Source: Oscillospiraceae bacterium (GTDB lineage: Bacteria > Bacillota > Clostridia > Oscillospirales > Ruminococcaceae). From it: a stretch of DNA of 49,304 bases. The stretch covers positions 93,076 through 142,379 of the forward strand of contig JAGHIE010000005.1 in assembly GCA_017887325.1 (NCBI GenBank), in the 5' to 3' direction. The notes beneath the pieces were generated by a model. It made no database searches. It worked only from the letters and a program-made list of their open reading frames with translations, and was not told the origin of the DNA. This document shows positions 41,839 through 49,304 of this stretch, piece after piece (position 1 is the stretch's first letter; every line of letters begins with the position of its first letter). A program made the translations under genes and the position numbers.

Positions 41839-41867
41839 TTGTAAATTTAATTATATAATGTTATAAT
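41839..41867 (+). promoter_or_regulatory. Promoter of the M18 aminopeptidase gene
   Basis: TTGTAA (41839-41844), 17-nt spacer, TATAAT (41862-41867). The gene begins 47 nt downstream. Confidence 0.6.
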
Positions 41868-41913
41868 GCTTTTAACAATAGTAAATTTAAAAACAAGGAA
41901 ATGAGGATATATT

Positions 41914-43221
41914 ATGTTCAAAGATACATCAAAAGAATTACTATCATTTTTAGACAATACACACAGTACATTCCATGCTGTTGAAAATATAAAACAATAT
42001 CTTTTAAAAAACAACTTTATTGAGTTGCAAGAAAATAAAAAATGGAACTTAGAAAATGGAAAAAACTATTTCGTAACTAAAAACAACAGTTCTATTATTT
42101 CTTTTAAAATTCCTGATAATGATTACATCGGATTTCAAATTGTTGCAAGTCATAGTGACTCTCCAACTTTTAAAATAAAAGAAAATGGTCAAGTAAAACT
42201 TTCTGGTTATAATAAATTAAATGTTGAGAAATATGGTGGAATGATTTTATCTTCTTGGATTGATAGACCTTTATCTATCGCTGGAAGAATAGTTGTAAAA
42301 AATTCTAACTCAATAAAAACTATATTAGTTGATATTGATAGAGATTTAATCATAATCCCTAATCTAGCTATTCACATGAACCCTAATATTAACTCTGGTT
42401 ATAATTATAATCCTCAAGTAGATATGTTGCCTATTATCTCTACTGATGACTGTTCTAAAGATTATTTAGATATTATTTGTAACGAATATAATATAAATAA
42501 ATCTGATGTACTAGGAACAGACTTGTATCTATATAACAGAGTTAAGGGCACTATATTTGGTGCTGATGAAGAATTTATCGCTAGTGCAAGATTAGACGAT
42601 TTACAATGTGCTTTTGCTTCTTTAAAAGCATTTTTAGCTTGTGATAATAAAAATAGTATAGCTGTACATTGTGTATTTGACAACGAAGAAGTTGGTAGTA
42701 ATACAAAACAAGGTGCTGACTCTACATTTTTATTTGATACATTAATTAGAATAAACAATTCATTTAGTAAATCTTATGAAGACTATATAGTATCTATCTC
42801 AAATTCATTTATGGTATCTGCTGATAACGCACATGCAGTACATCCTAACCATTCAGAAAAAACTGATATTTCTAATAAACCATTCATTAATAAAGGTATT
42901 GTAATTAAACATAATGCAAATCAAAGATATACAACAGACGCTGTATCTTGTGCTTTATTTAAAAATATCTGTAATGAATGTAATGTACCATATCAATCAT
43001 TTGCAAATCGCTCCGATATGCCAGGTGGTTCTACTTTAGGAAATATTGCTACAGCACAAGTTTCTATAAATAGTGTTGATATTGGTTTACCTCAACTTGC
43101 AATGCATTCAGCTTATGAAACAGCTGGTGTAAAAGATACTAAATATTTAGTTGATGCTTTGACAAAATTCTATTCTGTTAGTTTTCAACAACAAGATAAT
43201 AACATTGTTGAAATAATATAA
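41914..43221 (+). CDS. M18 family aminopeptidase (aspartyl aminopeptidase type)
   Basis: A 435-residue metallopeptidase: FQIVASHSDSPTFKIK (first zinc His), ARLDDLQCAFA (bridging Asp), DNEEVGSNTKQGADS (catalytic Glu), SADNAHAVHPNHSEK, and the last His in LAMHSAYETAG. M18 enzymes remove acidic N-terminal residues from peptides in the cytoplasm. Length is standard. GAGGATATATT precedes the ATG. Confidence 0.95.
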   Translation: MFKDTSKELLSFLDNTHSTFHAVENIKQYLLKNNFIELQENKKWNLENGKNYFVTKNNSSIISFKIPDNDYIGFQIVASHSDSPTFKIKENGQVKLSGYNKLNVEKYGGMILSSWIDRPLSIAGRIVVKNSNSIKTILVDIDRDLIIIPNLAIHMNPNINSGYNYNPQVDMLPIISTDDCSKDYLDIICNEYNINKSDVLGTDLYLYNRVKGTIFGADEEFIASARLDDLQCAFASLKAFLACDNKNSIAVHCVFDNEEVGSNTKQGADSTFLFDTLIRINNSFSKSYEDYIVSISNSFMVSADNAHAVHPNHSEKTDISNKPFINKGIVIKHNANQRYTTDAVSCALFKNICNECNVPYQSFANRSDMPGGSTLGNIATAQVSINSVDIGLPQLAMHSAYETAGVKDTKYLVDALTKFYSVSFQQQDNNIVEII

Positions 43222-43225
43222 AAAT

Positions 43226-43257
43226 AAAAGTGTAGATAATTATTTATCTACACTTTT
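43226..43257. terminator. Bidirectional terminator between M18 peptidase and GNAT genes
   Basis: AAAAGTGTAGATAA (43226-43239) and its complement (43244-43257) with a 4-nt loop. The stop codon of the convergent GNAT gene lies in the loop, so the hairpin is shared. Confidence 0.88.
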
Positions 43258-43812
43258 TATTAATTTCCATTCATTTTCTAATATTGACATAATTATATCA
43301 TCAGCATATACTCCGTCGCTTAGTATAGCATCTCGTCTTATTCCCTCTTGTTTAAAACCTGCTAAACTATAAACTTTCATAGCTCTTTTATTAAATGAAT
43401 ATACATCTAATTCTAGTCTATGTAATTTTAAAACATCGAAAGCAAAATCTCTAGCTTTCTCCACAGCCCATAAACCTAAGCCTTTATTTCTATACTTATT
43501 ATTAAATATACAAATTCTAAAATTAGCTGATTTTACATTATAGTCTATTTCATTAACTACACTTTCTCCTATTATTTCTTTATTTGGAGAAATTATTAAA
43601 AAATCATATCTTGTTTCATCTTCAATACATTTTAGAAAAAAGGTAGTAACTTCTTCTTTTGAAAAATTTTCTTTACAACCTGTAAACTTAATAACTTCTC
43701 TATCTAAAGGATTAAAATTTTTATAATAATCTAAAACATCTTCTTTTCTGGATAATCTAAGGATAAATCCATCTTTTTCCCATTGTATATCCTTCATATT
43801 GTCTTTTTTCAT
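43240..43812 (-). CDS. GNAT family N-acetyltransferase (RimJ/RimL-like)
   Basis: A 190-residue acetyltransferase: ISPNKEIIGESVVNEIDY, the acetyl-CoA loop YRNKGLGLWAVEKARDFAF, and the RimL-like end LHRLELDVYSFNKRAMKVYS, AGFKQEGIRRDAIL. The Q/RxxGxG/A loop has the form RNKGLG. Substrate unknown. Third gene of the trmN6-rsmI-GNAT operon. AAAGGAATT precedes the ATG. Confidence 0.88.
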   Translation of the reverse strand: MKKDNMKDIQWEKDGFILRLSRKEDVLDYYKNFNPLDREVIKFTGCKENFSKEEVTTFFLKCIEDETRYDFLIISPNKEIIGESVVNEIDYNVKSANFRICIFNNKYRNKGLGLWAVEKARDFAFDVLKLHRLELDVYSFNKRAMKVYSLAGFKQEGIRRDAILSDGVYADDIIMSILENEWKLIKSVDK

Positions 43813-43825
43813 ACTTTTAATTCCT

Positions 43826-44647
43826 TTATATTAAACTCTTATAAATATCAGATTTAGAAAAAGGTGTTATCTTAGCTATTTTTTTAGAAGCATCTGTTGC
43901 TTTTTCTCCTTTTTCTATAAGCTCTCTTGCCATATTGATAGCATCTTCCAAAGTAATTTCTTCTTGCTCTTCTTGTTTATATCCTTCAATAACTAAAACA
44001 AATTCTCCTTTTGGTTTAGTTGTTTCATAATATTCTATTGCTTCATCAAAAGTCATTCTCAATACTTCTTCATAAATCTTTGTAAGTTCTCTACATAAAG
44101 ATATTTTTCTATCACCACCAAAAATATCTCTCATGTCCTCTAAAGTTGAACATAACTTATGTGGTGCTTCGTAAAATATCATTGTTCTAGTTTCTTTTGC
44201 TAATGATATTAAATGTTCTTTTCTATTCTTTTTAGTTGTACTCAAAAATCCTTCAAAAGTAAATCTTTTAGTATCTAATCCACTTATCGCTAAAGCTGAT
44301 ACAACAGCACTAGGTCCAGGTATAACAGTTACTTTAATTCCAGCATTGTGACATAATTTAACTAAATCTTCTCCAGGGTCTGAAATACAAGGCATACCTG
44401 CATCAGAAACAATTGCACAATCTTCCCCTGATAATATTCTAGATACTATCATTTCTCCTCTTTCACGCAAATTATGTTCATGGTAGCTTACTTGTGGTTT
44501 TTGAATATCAAAATGATTTAGTATTTTTTGAGTAACTCTTGTATCTTCTGCAGCAATAAAATCTACACTTTTTAATGTTTCAACTGCTCTGACACTCATA
44601 TCTTGTAAATTACCAATAGGTGTTCCAACAACAAATAAAGTTGACAT
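43826..44647 (-). CDS. rsmI: 16S rRNA (cytidine1402-2'-O)-methyltransferase
   Basis: A 273-residue SAM-dependent methyltransferase: LFVVGTPIGNLQDMSVRAVE, DFIAAEDTRVTQKILNHF, IVSDAGMPCISDPGEDLVKL and VIPGPSAVVSALAISGL, all diagnostic of RsmI/YraL. It 2'-O-methylates C1402 in the decoding centre. The frame runs up to 44692, but the ATG at 44647 after AGGAGAGAG is the family start. Sits between trmN6 and a GNAT gene. Confidence 0.96.
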   Translation of the reverse strand: MSTLFVVGTPIGNLQDMSVRAVETLKSVDFIAAEDTRVTQKILNHFDIQKPQVSYHEHNLRERGEMIVSRILSGEDCAIVSDAGMPCISDPGEDLVKLCHNAGIKVTVIPGPSAVVSALAISGLDTKRFTFEGFLSTTKKNRKEHLISLAKETRTMIFYEAPHKLCSTLEDMRDIFGGDRKISLCRELTKIYEEVLRMTFDEAIEYYETTKPKGEFVLVIEGYKQEEQEEITLEDAINMARELIEKGEKATDASKKIAKITPFSKSDIYKSLI

Positions 44648-44679
44648 TTTCTCTCTCCTATATATCTTTAACTTTTTAC

Positions 44680-45402
44680 TTAATCTTCCCAATGATAAAT
44701 TTTTTGCATTTCTTTTGAAAACTCTTTTCCATTATCATCATATACAGCCAATGTAGGCAAAACTTTCATAAATGGTTTGCTTCCTTTTTTACCTTCAATC
44801 AAAAATAGCCAAGGAGCATCTGTACTATGTTTTGCAATAAATCTCAATCTTTTTGGCTCTAAATCAGCATTTTTCATCGCAGTAATCACATCTGCAAGTC
44901 TTTCAGGACGCTGACAAATACAAATTCTTCCACCAAACTTTAAAAGTTTAGATGCTGTGTTGCATACATCATAAATAGTGCATAAAACTTCATGTCTAGC
45001 AATTTTTTCTGCAGTTAATTCACTTAAAATTCCTGCATTATTAGCTTTATATGGAGGATTACAAGTTACTACATCTAATGAGCCATTTTCAATTTCTTTT
45101 AAATCTTTTAAGTCTGCTAAAATAGGAGTAATATTAGTTTGTTTATTTTCTTCTATCCCTATTTTAAACTGTTCAATTGCTTGTTGTTGAATATCAACAC
45201 CATATATATGTTTTGGTTTTGCAATTTTAGAAAGAATCATTGGAATAATTCCACATCCTGTTCCTAAATCACACACTATATCTTTCTGTCTTACATTAGC
45301 AAAATCAGCAAGTAAAAAAGCATCTGTTCCAAATTTATGCTCATTTGTAACACATACTTTTATTTCATCACTAAGTTTTTCAAAACTATACTTAAAATCC
45401 AT
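44680..45402 (-). CDS. TrmN6-like tRNA (adenine-N6)-methyltransferase
   Basis: A 240-residue methyltransferase: KFGTDAFLLADFANV, SAM motif CDLGTGCGIIPMILSK, and the amino-methyltransferase motif TCNPPYKANNAG. It matches the YabB/TrmN6 group, which methylates A37 of tRNA1(Val) in E. coli. The frame begins with TTG at 45414 inside the GGAG site; the ATG at 45402 is better. In Bacillus the order is yabB-yazA-yabC (rsmI); here the GIY-YIG gene yazA is absent. Confidence 0.9.
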   Translation of the reverse strand: MDFKYSFEKLSDEIKVCVTNEHKFGTDAFLLADFANVRQKDIVCDLGTGCGIIPMILSKIAKPKHIYGVDIQQQAIEQFKIGIEENKQTNITPILADLKDLKEIENGSLDVVTCNPPYKANNAGILSELTAEKIARHEVLCTIYDVCNTASKLLKFGGRICICQRPERLADVITAMKNADLEPKRLRFIAKHSTDAPWLFLIEGKKGSKPFMKVLPTLAVYDDNGKEFSKEMQKIYHWED

Positions 45403-45538
45403 ATTACACTCCAAATATAAATAATTATCAAATCTATATCATTTTATCATATTAAATAACTTTATGTAAAGATTTATTATAGAAATACAAAATTATTTAT
45501 GATAAAATGATATTTGTAAATATTAAGGAAGGTGTTAT

Positions 45539-45979
45539 ATGAGAAAAATCTTTATAGATGCAGATGGTTGTCCTGTTGTAGATAATACGATAAAATTAGG
45601 AAAAAAATACGGCATTGAAGTTTTAATTTTATGTGATACTTCACACTACATAAACAAAGAATATGCAAAAACTATTACGGTATCCAAAGGTGCTGATAGT
45701 GTAGATTTTAAAATCGTAAATATGCTAAACAAAAACGATGTTGTAATAACACAGGATTATGGTCTTGCTTGTATGTGTTTAGCAAGAAATGCAGTTGCAA
45801 TAAATCAAGATGGTTTAGTTTTTAATAATGATAATATTGATGCTTTATTATTATCAAGACACACTGCCAAGAAAATTAGAAACTCTGGTGGAAAATTAAA
45901 AGGAAATCCTAGAAGAAATAAAAATATACAAGATAAAAAATTTGAAGAAGCTCTCGAAAAAATATTACAAGAAACATAG
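45539..45979 (+). CDS. YaiI/YqxD family protein (DUF188)
   Basis: A 146-residue protein: IFIDADGCPVVDNTIKLGKK, SKGADSVDFKIVNMLNKND, VVITQDYGLACMCLARNAVA and LLSRHTAKKIRNSGGKLKGN, all features of DUF188. The DADGCPV and TQDYGLA motifs suggest a PIN-like nuclease fold, but no function is shown. AAGGAAGGTG precedes the ATG. It is followed after 11 nt by the HAD gene. Confidence 0.93.
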   Translation: MRKIFIDADGCPVVDNTIKLGKKYGIEVLILCDTSHYINKEYAKTITVSKGADSVDFKIVNMLNKNDVVITQDYGLACMCLARNAVAINQDGLVFNNDNIDALLLSRHTAKKIRNSGGKLKGNPRRNKNIQDKKFEEALEKILQET

Positions 45980-45990
45980 GAGGTGTTGTT

Positions 45991-46647
45991 TTGATTAAGG
46001 GTGTGATTTTTGATTTAGATGGCACGTTAATAGATACAATGCCATTATGGGATAACCTAGCATATACTTTCCTGAAAAACAACAATATAGAGCCACCAAA
46101 AGATATAAACGATATTGTTAGAACAATGAGCTCTAGTGAATCTTGTGAATATTTACAAAAAGAATTTTTCCCAAATGAACAAGTAGATATTGTTAAAAAA
46201 AATCTACAAGCACTAATTGTTGAAGAATACACAAATGCTCCGCTAAAAAAAGGTGGATTAGAATTTATACATTATTTAAAAAATAATAATATAAAAATGT
46301 GTATAGCAACGGCAGGTGATATATATTTAGCAAAAAAATGTTTGACTAACTTAAAAGTACTAAATTTTTTTGATTTTATTCTAACATGTTCTGATTCTGA
46401 TGTTGGTGCTGGAAAAGAAAGCCCTAAAATATTTGATGTAGCAATCCAAAAAATGTCTTTACTAAAAGATGAAGTGGTTGTTTTTGAAGATAGCGACCAT
46501 TGTATACAAACTCTGTTAAACTCTAATTATAAAGTTGTTAGAATTTATGATGAATTTTCTCAAAATACAATACAAGCAAATTTTACTTTTAATAATTTTG
46601 ATGATTTAATGAATGACAAAAATTTTCTTTCAAATATAGGTTTTTAA
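45991..46647 (+). CDS. HAD family phosphatase (beta-phosphoglucomutase-like)
   Basis: A 218-residue HAD hydrolase: motif I FDLDGTLIDTMPLW, motif II MCIATAGD (the usual Ser/Thr here is Thr), motif III Lys in GKESPKIFDVAI, and motif IV VFEDSDHCIQTL. The cap is of the helical C1 type. It dephosphorylates or isomerises a sugar phosphate; substrate cannot be told. TTG start, with AGGAGGTG overlapping the stop of the previous gene. Same operon as the YaiI-like gene. Confidence 0.88.
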   Translation: MIKGVIFDLDGTLIDTMPLWDNLAYTFLKNNNIEPPKDINDIVRTMSSSESCEYLQKEFFPNEQVDIVKKNLQALIVEEYTNAPLKKGGLEFIHYLKNNNIKMCIATAGDIYLAKKCLTNLKVLNFFDFILTCSDSDVGAGKESPKIFDVAIQKMSLLKDEVVVFEDSDHCIQTLLNSNYKVVRIYDEFSQNTIQANFTFNNFDDLMNDKNFLSNIGF

Positions 46648-46654
46648 TTTTATA

Positions 46655-46695
46655 TTTAACATTTTCACAAAGCTTTCACAGTTAACAATTATAAT
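46655..46695 (+). promoter_or_regulatory. TTTCACA repeats and -10 before the two-component operon
   Basis: TTTCACA occurs at 46663-46669 and 46674-46680, spaced by 11 bp, flanked by TTTAACA (46655-46661) and TTAACA (46682-46687). A TATAAT lies at 46690-46695 and another at 46702-46707. Direct repeats with one-helical-turn spacing over the -35 region are typical binding sites of OmpR/PhoB regulators, suggesting autoregulation. Confidence 0.5.
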
Positions 46696-46722
46696 ATATC
46701 TTATAATAAGGGGGTATTATTT

Positions 46723-47397
46723 ATGCAAAGAATCTTAGTAGTTGATGATGAAGATAGAATAAGAGATATAATATCTCAATATCTTGAATTTGAAGGTTTT
46801 GATTTTGATGAAGCATCAGATGGATTAAAAGCTATTGATAAAGTAAAAAATAGTCAATTTGACTTAGTAATAATGGACATTATGATGCCTAATTGTGATG
46901 GTATCTCAGCATTAAGAGAGATAAGAGCATTTTCACAAATACCTGTGATTTTACTTACTGCAAAAGGTGAGGAATATGATAAAATCTTTGGATTTGATTT
47001 AGGTGCTGATGATTATGTAGTAAAACCTTTTAGTCCAAAAGAACTTATGTCCAGAATTAAAGCTGTTTTAAAAAGGACACAAAAACCATCAGATGACCAA
47101 GATAATATATATACTTTTAAAGGACTTCAAGTTAATCCTAAATCTTATGAAATAAAAATTGACGGAAAAGTTATAACTGTTACACCAAAAGAATTTGAGT
47201 TATTAAACTTCTTTATTAATAACAAAAATGTTGTTATAACTAGAGATACTATTCTAAACAAAATATGGGGTTATGACTTTTTCGGAGATAGTAGAACTGT
47301 TGATACCCATATAAAAATGCTAAGAAGTAGTTTGGGAGAATATAGAGATTTAATAAAAACTATTTGGGGTGTCGGTTATAAATATGAAGAGTATTAA
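46723..47397 (+). CDS. OmpR/PhoB-type response regulator
   Basis: A 224-residue regulator. Receiver: acidic pocket DDE (8-10), phosphoacceptor Asp52 in IMDIMMP, conserved Lys in VVKPFS (about 102). C-terminal winged helix: ITVTPKEFELLNFFINNKNV, then GDSRTVDTHIKMLRSSLGEY. It overlaps the kinase gene by 14 nt. AAGGGGGTA precedes the ATG. The signal it handles is unknown. Confidence 0.95.
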   Translation: MQRILVVDDEDRIRDIISQYLEFEGFDFDEASDGLKAIDKVKNSQFDLVIMDIMMPNCDGISALREIRAFSQIPVILLTAKGEEYDKIFGFDLGADDYVVKPFSPKELMSRIKAVLKRTQKPSDDQDNIYTFKGLQVNPKSYEIKIDGKVITVTPKEFELLNFFINNKNVVITRDTILNKIWGYDFFGDSRTVDTHIKMLRSSLGEYRDLIKTIWGVGYKYEEY

Positions 47398-48781
47398 ACA
47401 TAAAATCACTTTTTCAATATTAGGCGTAACCTTAGTAGTTATCGCTTTAATTTGGTTTTTCCAAGTTATTTTTATGGAGAATATCTATGTAATAAATAAA
47501 CGTATAGATATGCACAATGACACTAAAAAAGTTGTTTCTATGATTGAAGATGGTAATTTAACTATTCCTAATAACCAAATATTGCAAATATGTTTTCAAA
47601 AAAACTATAGCATAGAAATATATGATAATTTATCAGGTGTAAGCCGAACTTTCTCTCCAAGAGGAAGCCAAAGTCTGTTCTCAGATGCTGGACTAGATAG
47701 AAAACAACTTCAGTTTGCTTTATCTTTACTAAAACAAGGAGACTTTTATAATCAAAAAATTGAATCAGAATTTGGTAGTAATTTTTATTTAGTTGCTACA
47801 CGCCAAGAATACAAAGGTTCAGATTATACTGTTGTTATAGCATCTGTTTTAGCTCCTATTAGAGAAGCTGTTAATACAATAAAAAATCAATTAATCATTA
47901 TTTCAATTATACTAATCATTATTGCTTCAATTGCAGCATTTTTATTGAGTAGATCAATAACCAAACCTATACTACAAATTTCTAATGCTGCTAAAAAGAT
48001 AGCTAAAGGTGATTTAAGTGTAGAAGTAAAAGTTAAATCAAAAGACGAACTAGGAATACTTGCTAATAATTTTAATATTATGTCAAAAGAAATATCAAGA
48101 TCAAGTAAATTACAAAAAGAATTGATAGCAAATGTATCACATGATATTAGAACTCCTTTAACAATGATTAAAGGATATGCTGAGACTATCAAAGATTTAA
48201 CTGGTGATTTTAAAGAAAAAAGAGACAAACAGTTAGATATAATTATTGATGAAAGTAATAGACTAAATGTTCTTGTAAATGATATATTAGATTTATCTAA
48301 ACTACAATCTGGACAACAAACTATACAATTGTCCCAATTTAATATATCCCAAAAGTTAAAAGATATAATATCTAGATATGATTTATTAACTACAAATGAA
48401 GGTTTTTCTTTTAATTTAGATTGTCCAGATAATATTTATGTAAAAGCTGATGAAGTAAAAATAGAACAAGTAATATATAACATATTAAATAATGCAACTA
48501 ATCACACAGGCGCAGATAAAAAAATATTTATCCATTTAGATAATTATGAAGATAAAGTTATTATAAAAATTACTGATACTGGTAAAGGGATTAAACCAGA
48601 AGACATTCCTTTTATTTGGGATAGATATTATAAACCATATAAAAAAGATGATAGAAAAGGAATGGGAACTGGCCTTGGTTTATCAATTGTAAAAGCTATA
48701 TTAATAGCTCATAATTTTGATTTTGGCGTAAATAGTAAATTAGATATTGGAAGCACATTTTGGTTTGAAATTAAAAAATAA
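47384..48781 (+). CDS. Sensor histidine kinase
   Basis: A 465-residue membrane kinase: membrane helix at about 7-28, an extracytoplasmic sensor region (about 30-165), a second helix (170-193), HAMP linker (about 190-245), HisKA with phosphorylated His near 253 (NVSHDIRTPLTMIKGYAE), and the ATPase domain with N box (IYNILNNATNHT), ITDTGKGI and GTGLGLSIVKAI. An earlier GTG at 47369 gives a longer frame; the ATG at 47384 is preferred. The start overlaps the regulator stop, so the two are coupled. Confidence 0.95.
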   Translation: MKSIKHKITFSILGVTLVVIALIWFFQVIFMENIYVINKRIDMHNDTKKVVSMIEDGNLTIPNNQILQICFQKNYSIEIYDNLSGVSRTFSPRGSQSLFSDAGLDRKQLQFALSLLKQGDFYNQKIESEFGSNFYLVATRQEYKGSDYTVVIASVLAPIREAVNTIKNQLIIISIILIIIASIAAFLLSRSITKPILQISNAAKKIAKGDLSVEVKVKSKDELGILANNFNIMSKEISRSSKLQKELIANVSHDIRTPLTMIKGYAETIKDLTGDFKEKRDKQLDIIIDESNRLNVLVNDILDLSKLQSGQQTIQLSQFNISQKLKDIISRYDLLTTNEGFSFNLDCPDNIYVKADEVKIEQVIYNILNNATNHTGADKKIFIHLDNYEDKVIIKITDTGKGIKPEDIPFIWDRYYKPYKKDDRKGMGTGLGLSIVKAILIAHNFDFGVNSKLDIGSTFWFEIKK

Positions 48782-48819
48782 AAAAAGAAGAATGTATTTT
48801 TAGTACATTCTTCTTTTTT
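48781..48819. terminator. Bidirectional terminator between the kinase gene and tRNA-Thr
   Basis: AAAAAAGAAGAATGTA (48781-48796), 7-nt loop, complement (48804-48819), with T's on the plus strand and A's mirrored. It ends the two-component operon and, on the other strand, the tRNA cluster immediately after the tRNA-Thr CCA end. Confidence 0.88.
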
Positions 48820-48895
48820 TGGAGCTACTAACCGGATTCGAACCGGTGACCTCTTCCTTACCAAGGAAGTGCTCTGCCTCCTGAGCCATAGTAGC
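48820..48895 (-). tRNA. tRNA-Thr (anticodon GGT)
   Basis: Cloverleaf read on the minus strand: acceptor GCTACTA/TAGTAGC, D-arm GGCTCAGGAGGCAGAGC, anticodon stem CTTCC/GGAAG around loop TTGGTAA (GGT), T-arm with GGTTCGAATCC. The CCA end is encoded (48820-48822). Last gene of the cluster. Confidence 0.96.
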
Positions 48896-48908
48896 AATAT
48901 ATAAATTA

Positions 48909-48940
48909 TAGCAGTCGCTAAAATTAATTAACGACTGCTA
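48909..48940 (-). repeat. Hairpin between tRNA-Asp and tRNA-Thr
   Basis: TAGCAGTCG (48909-48917) and CGACTGCTA (48932-48940) form a perfect 9-bp stem with a 14-nt loop in the spacer. No T run follows on the minus strand, so it is more likely a processing signal or spacer structure than a terminator. Confidence 0.6.
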
Positions 48941-48942
48941 TT

Positions 48943-49019
48943 TGGCGACCCGTATCGGGCTCGAACCGACGACCTCTAGCGTGACAGGCTAGCGCTCTAA
49001 CCAACTGAGCTAACGGGCC
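48943..49019 (-). tRNA. tRNA-Asp (anticodon GTC)
   Basis: Acceptor GGCCCGT/ACGGGTC (one G-U), D-arm AGCTCAGTTGGTTAGAGC, anticodon stem CTAGC/GCTAG around CTGTCAC (GTC), T-arm with GGTTCGAGCCC. Encoded CCA at 48943-48945. Confidence 0.96.
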
Positions 49020-49023
49020 AAAC

Positions 49024-49099
49024 TGGCAGGGGCAGAAGGACTTGAACCCTCGGCACGCGGTTTTGGAGACCGCTGCTCTACCAACTGAGCTATACCCCT
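49024..49099 (-). tRNA. tRNA-Trp (anticodon CCA)
   Basis: Acceptor AGGGGTA/TGCCCCT, D-arm AGCTCAGTTGGTAGAGC, anticodon stem GCGGT/ACCGC around CTCCAAA (CCA), T-arm with GGTTCAAGTCC. Encoded CCA at 49024-49026. In Bacillus-type genomes tRNA-Trp often lies beside secE-nusG; here it is in the rRNA operon. Confidence 0.96.
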
Positions 49100-49108
49100 A
49101 TATTAAAT

Positions 49109-49185
49109 TGGTGGGCCTTCAGGGATTCGAACCCGGGACCTACCGGTTATGAGCCGGTTGCTCTAACCAACTGAGCTAAAGGCCC
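49109..49185 (-). tRNA. tRNA with anticodon CAT (elongator Met, or Ile2)
   Basis: Acceptor GGGCCTT/AAGGCCC, D-arm AGCTCAGTTGGTTAGAGC, anticodon stem ACCGG/CCGGT around CTCATAA (CAT), T-arm with GGTTCGAATCC. Encoded CCA at 49109-49111. It is not initiator tRNA, because it has a paired G1-C72. Elongator Met and lysidine-modified Ile2 cannot be told apart by eye. Confidence 0.93.
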
Positions 49186-49203
49186 ACATAAAAATGTGGA
49201 AAA

Positions 49204-49304
49204 TGGCAACTATCTATCTTCCCAGTCCGTCTCCAGACAAGTATTTTCGACGTGAAAGAGCTTAACTTCTGTGTTCGATATGGGTACAGGTGGATCCTCT
49301 TTGC
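49204..49304 (-). rRNA. rrf: 5S rRNA, partial (5' end beyond window)
   Basis: The minus strand contains the 5S core CCACCTGTACCCATATCGAA, then CACAGAAGTTAAGCTC, and ends with a helix-closing GTTGCCA near 49204. About 100 of 115-120 nt are present. It precedes the four tRNAs, so this is the distal end of an rRNA operon running on the minus strand. Confidence 0.93.

Noticed and set aside
48709-48897. Minus-strand ORF over the kinase 3' end and tRNA-Thr
   Set aside because: It is read across a tRNA gene and a terminator; not a protein gene.
1-49304. CRISPR arrays, IS elements, prophage or integrase genes
   Set aside because: No regularly spaced repeats, transposase, integrase or phage structural genes were seen; gene content is chromosomal core and near-core.

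Overview
The window is AT-rich DNA from a spore-forming, strictly fermentative Clostridia-type Firmicute. The case rests on a large set of Firmicutes-typical genes and signals: an L10 leader, canonical sigma-A promoters and AGGAGG ribosome binding sites; sporulation-related genes (ypeB, SpoIID-like, SpoIVFB-like M50 protease, a Spo0A-like regulator); anaerobic redox enzymes (Nfn transhydrogenase, iron-type alcohol dehydrogenase with a Rex-like operator); RNase Y; and LtaS-type and LCP-type envelope proteins. No phage, transposon, IS element or CRISPR array was seen. The genus cannot be fixed from the sequence alone.

Layout. 1-2.5 kb: 5' end of typA and the transcription factor gene tex, both minus strand. 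2.6-7.5 kb: a four-gene ABC operon (ATPase with a long acidic tail, permease, GldG-like protein, DUF4340 protein). 7.7-14.5 kb: galM, then a minus-strand run nifS-type cysteine desulfurase, thiI, cinA, class B sortase, and a SpoIID-domain protein ending in a dockerin. 14.7-16.1 kb: ypeB alone on the plus strand. 16.1-19.8 kb: the rpmG-secE-nusG-rplK-rplA-rplJ-rplL ribosomal cluster, with a promoter and L10 leader before rplJ and two apparent mimics of the 23S L1-binding site; rpoBC does not follow. 20-25.4 kb: rny with a long leader, an LtaS-like gene and citrate synthase. 25.5-30.2 kb: nfnB/nfnA, an iron-type alcohol dehydrogenase and a divergent LysR gene. 30.2-35.6 kb: an LCP-like protein, birA, yfcE-like phosphodiesterase, three small uncharacterised genes, a Spo0A-like regulator and a FliB-like Cys-cluster protein. 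35.7-39 kb: EF-G-like GTPase, M50 protease and its small membrane partner. 39.2-41.8 kb: two TrkA-type proteins, lipoprotein, glyoxalase, ArsC/Spx-like protein. 41.9-46.6 kb: M18 aminopeptidase, GNAT/rsmI/trmN6 operon, YaiI-like protein, HAD phosphatase. 46.7-48.8 kb: OmpR-type two-component system. 48.8 kb to the end: distal part of an rRNA operon on the minus strand (5S, then tRNA-CAU, Trp, Asp and Thr).

Working logic. nifS and thiI supply sulfur for 4-thiouridine in tRNA. NfnAB, alcohol dehydrogenase and the Rex-like site belong to ferredoxin/NAD(P)H balancing during fermentation. The ribosomal cluster carries two autoregulatory layers (L10 leader, L1 mimics). Several gene pairs converge on one shared bidirectional terminator. 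The most unusual points are a leader before RNase Y with two exclusive pairings that could hide or free its ribosome binding site, a trio of Asn-rich small genes behind a sporulation-like -10 element, a SpoIID-dockerin fusion next to a sortase, a divergent Spo0A-like protein, a terminator inside the birA coding sequence, and a possible pseudoknot before nfnA. All functional calls are from motif recognition by eye; no search was run.
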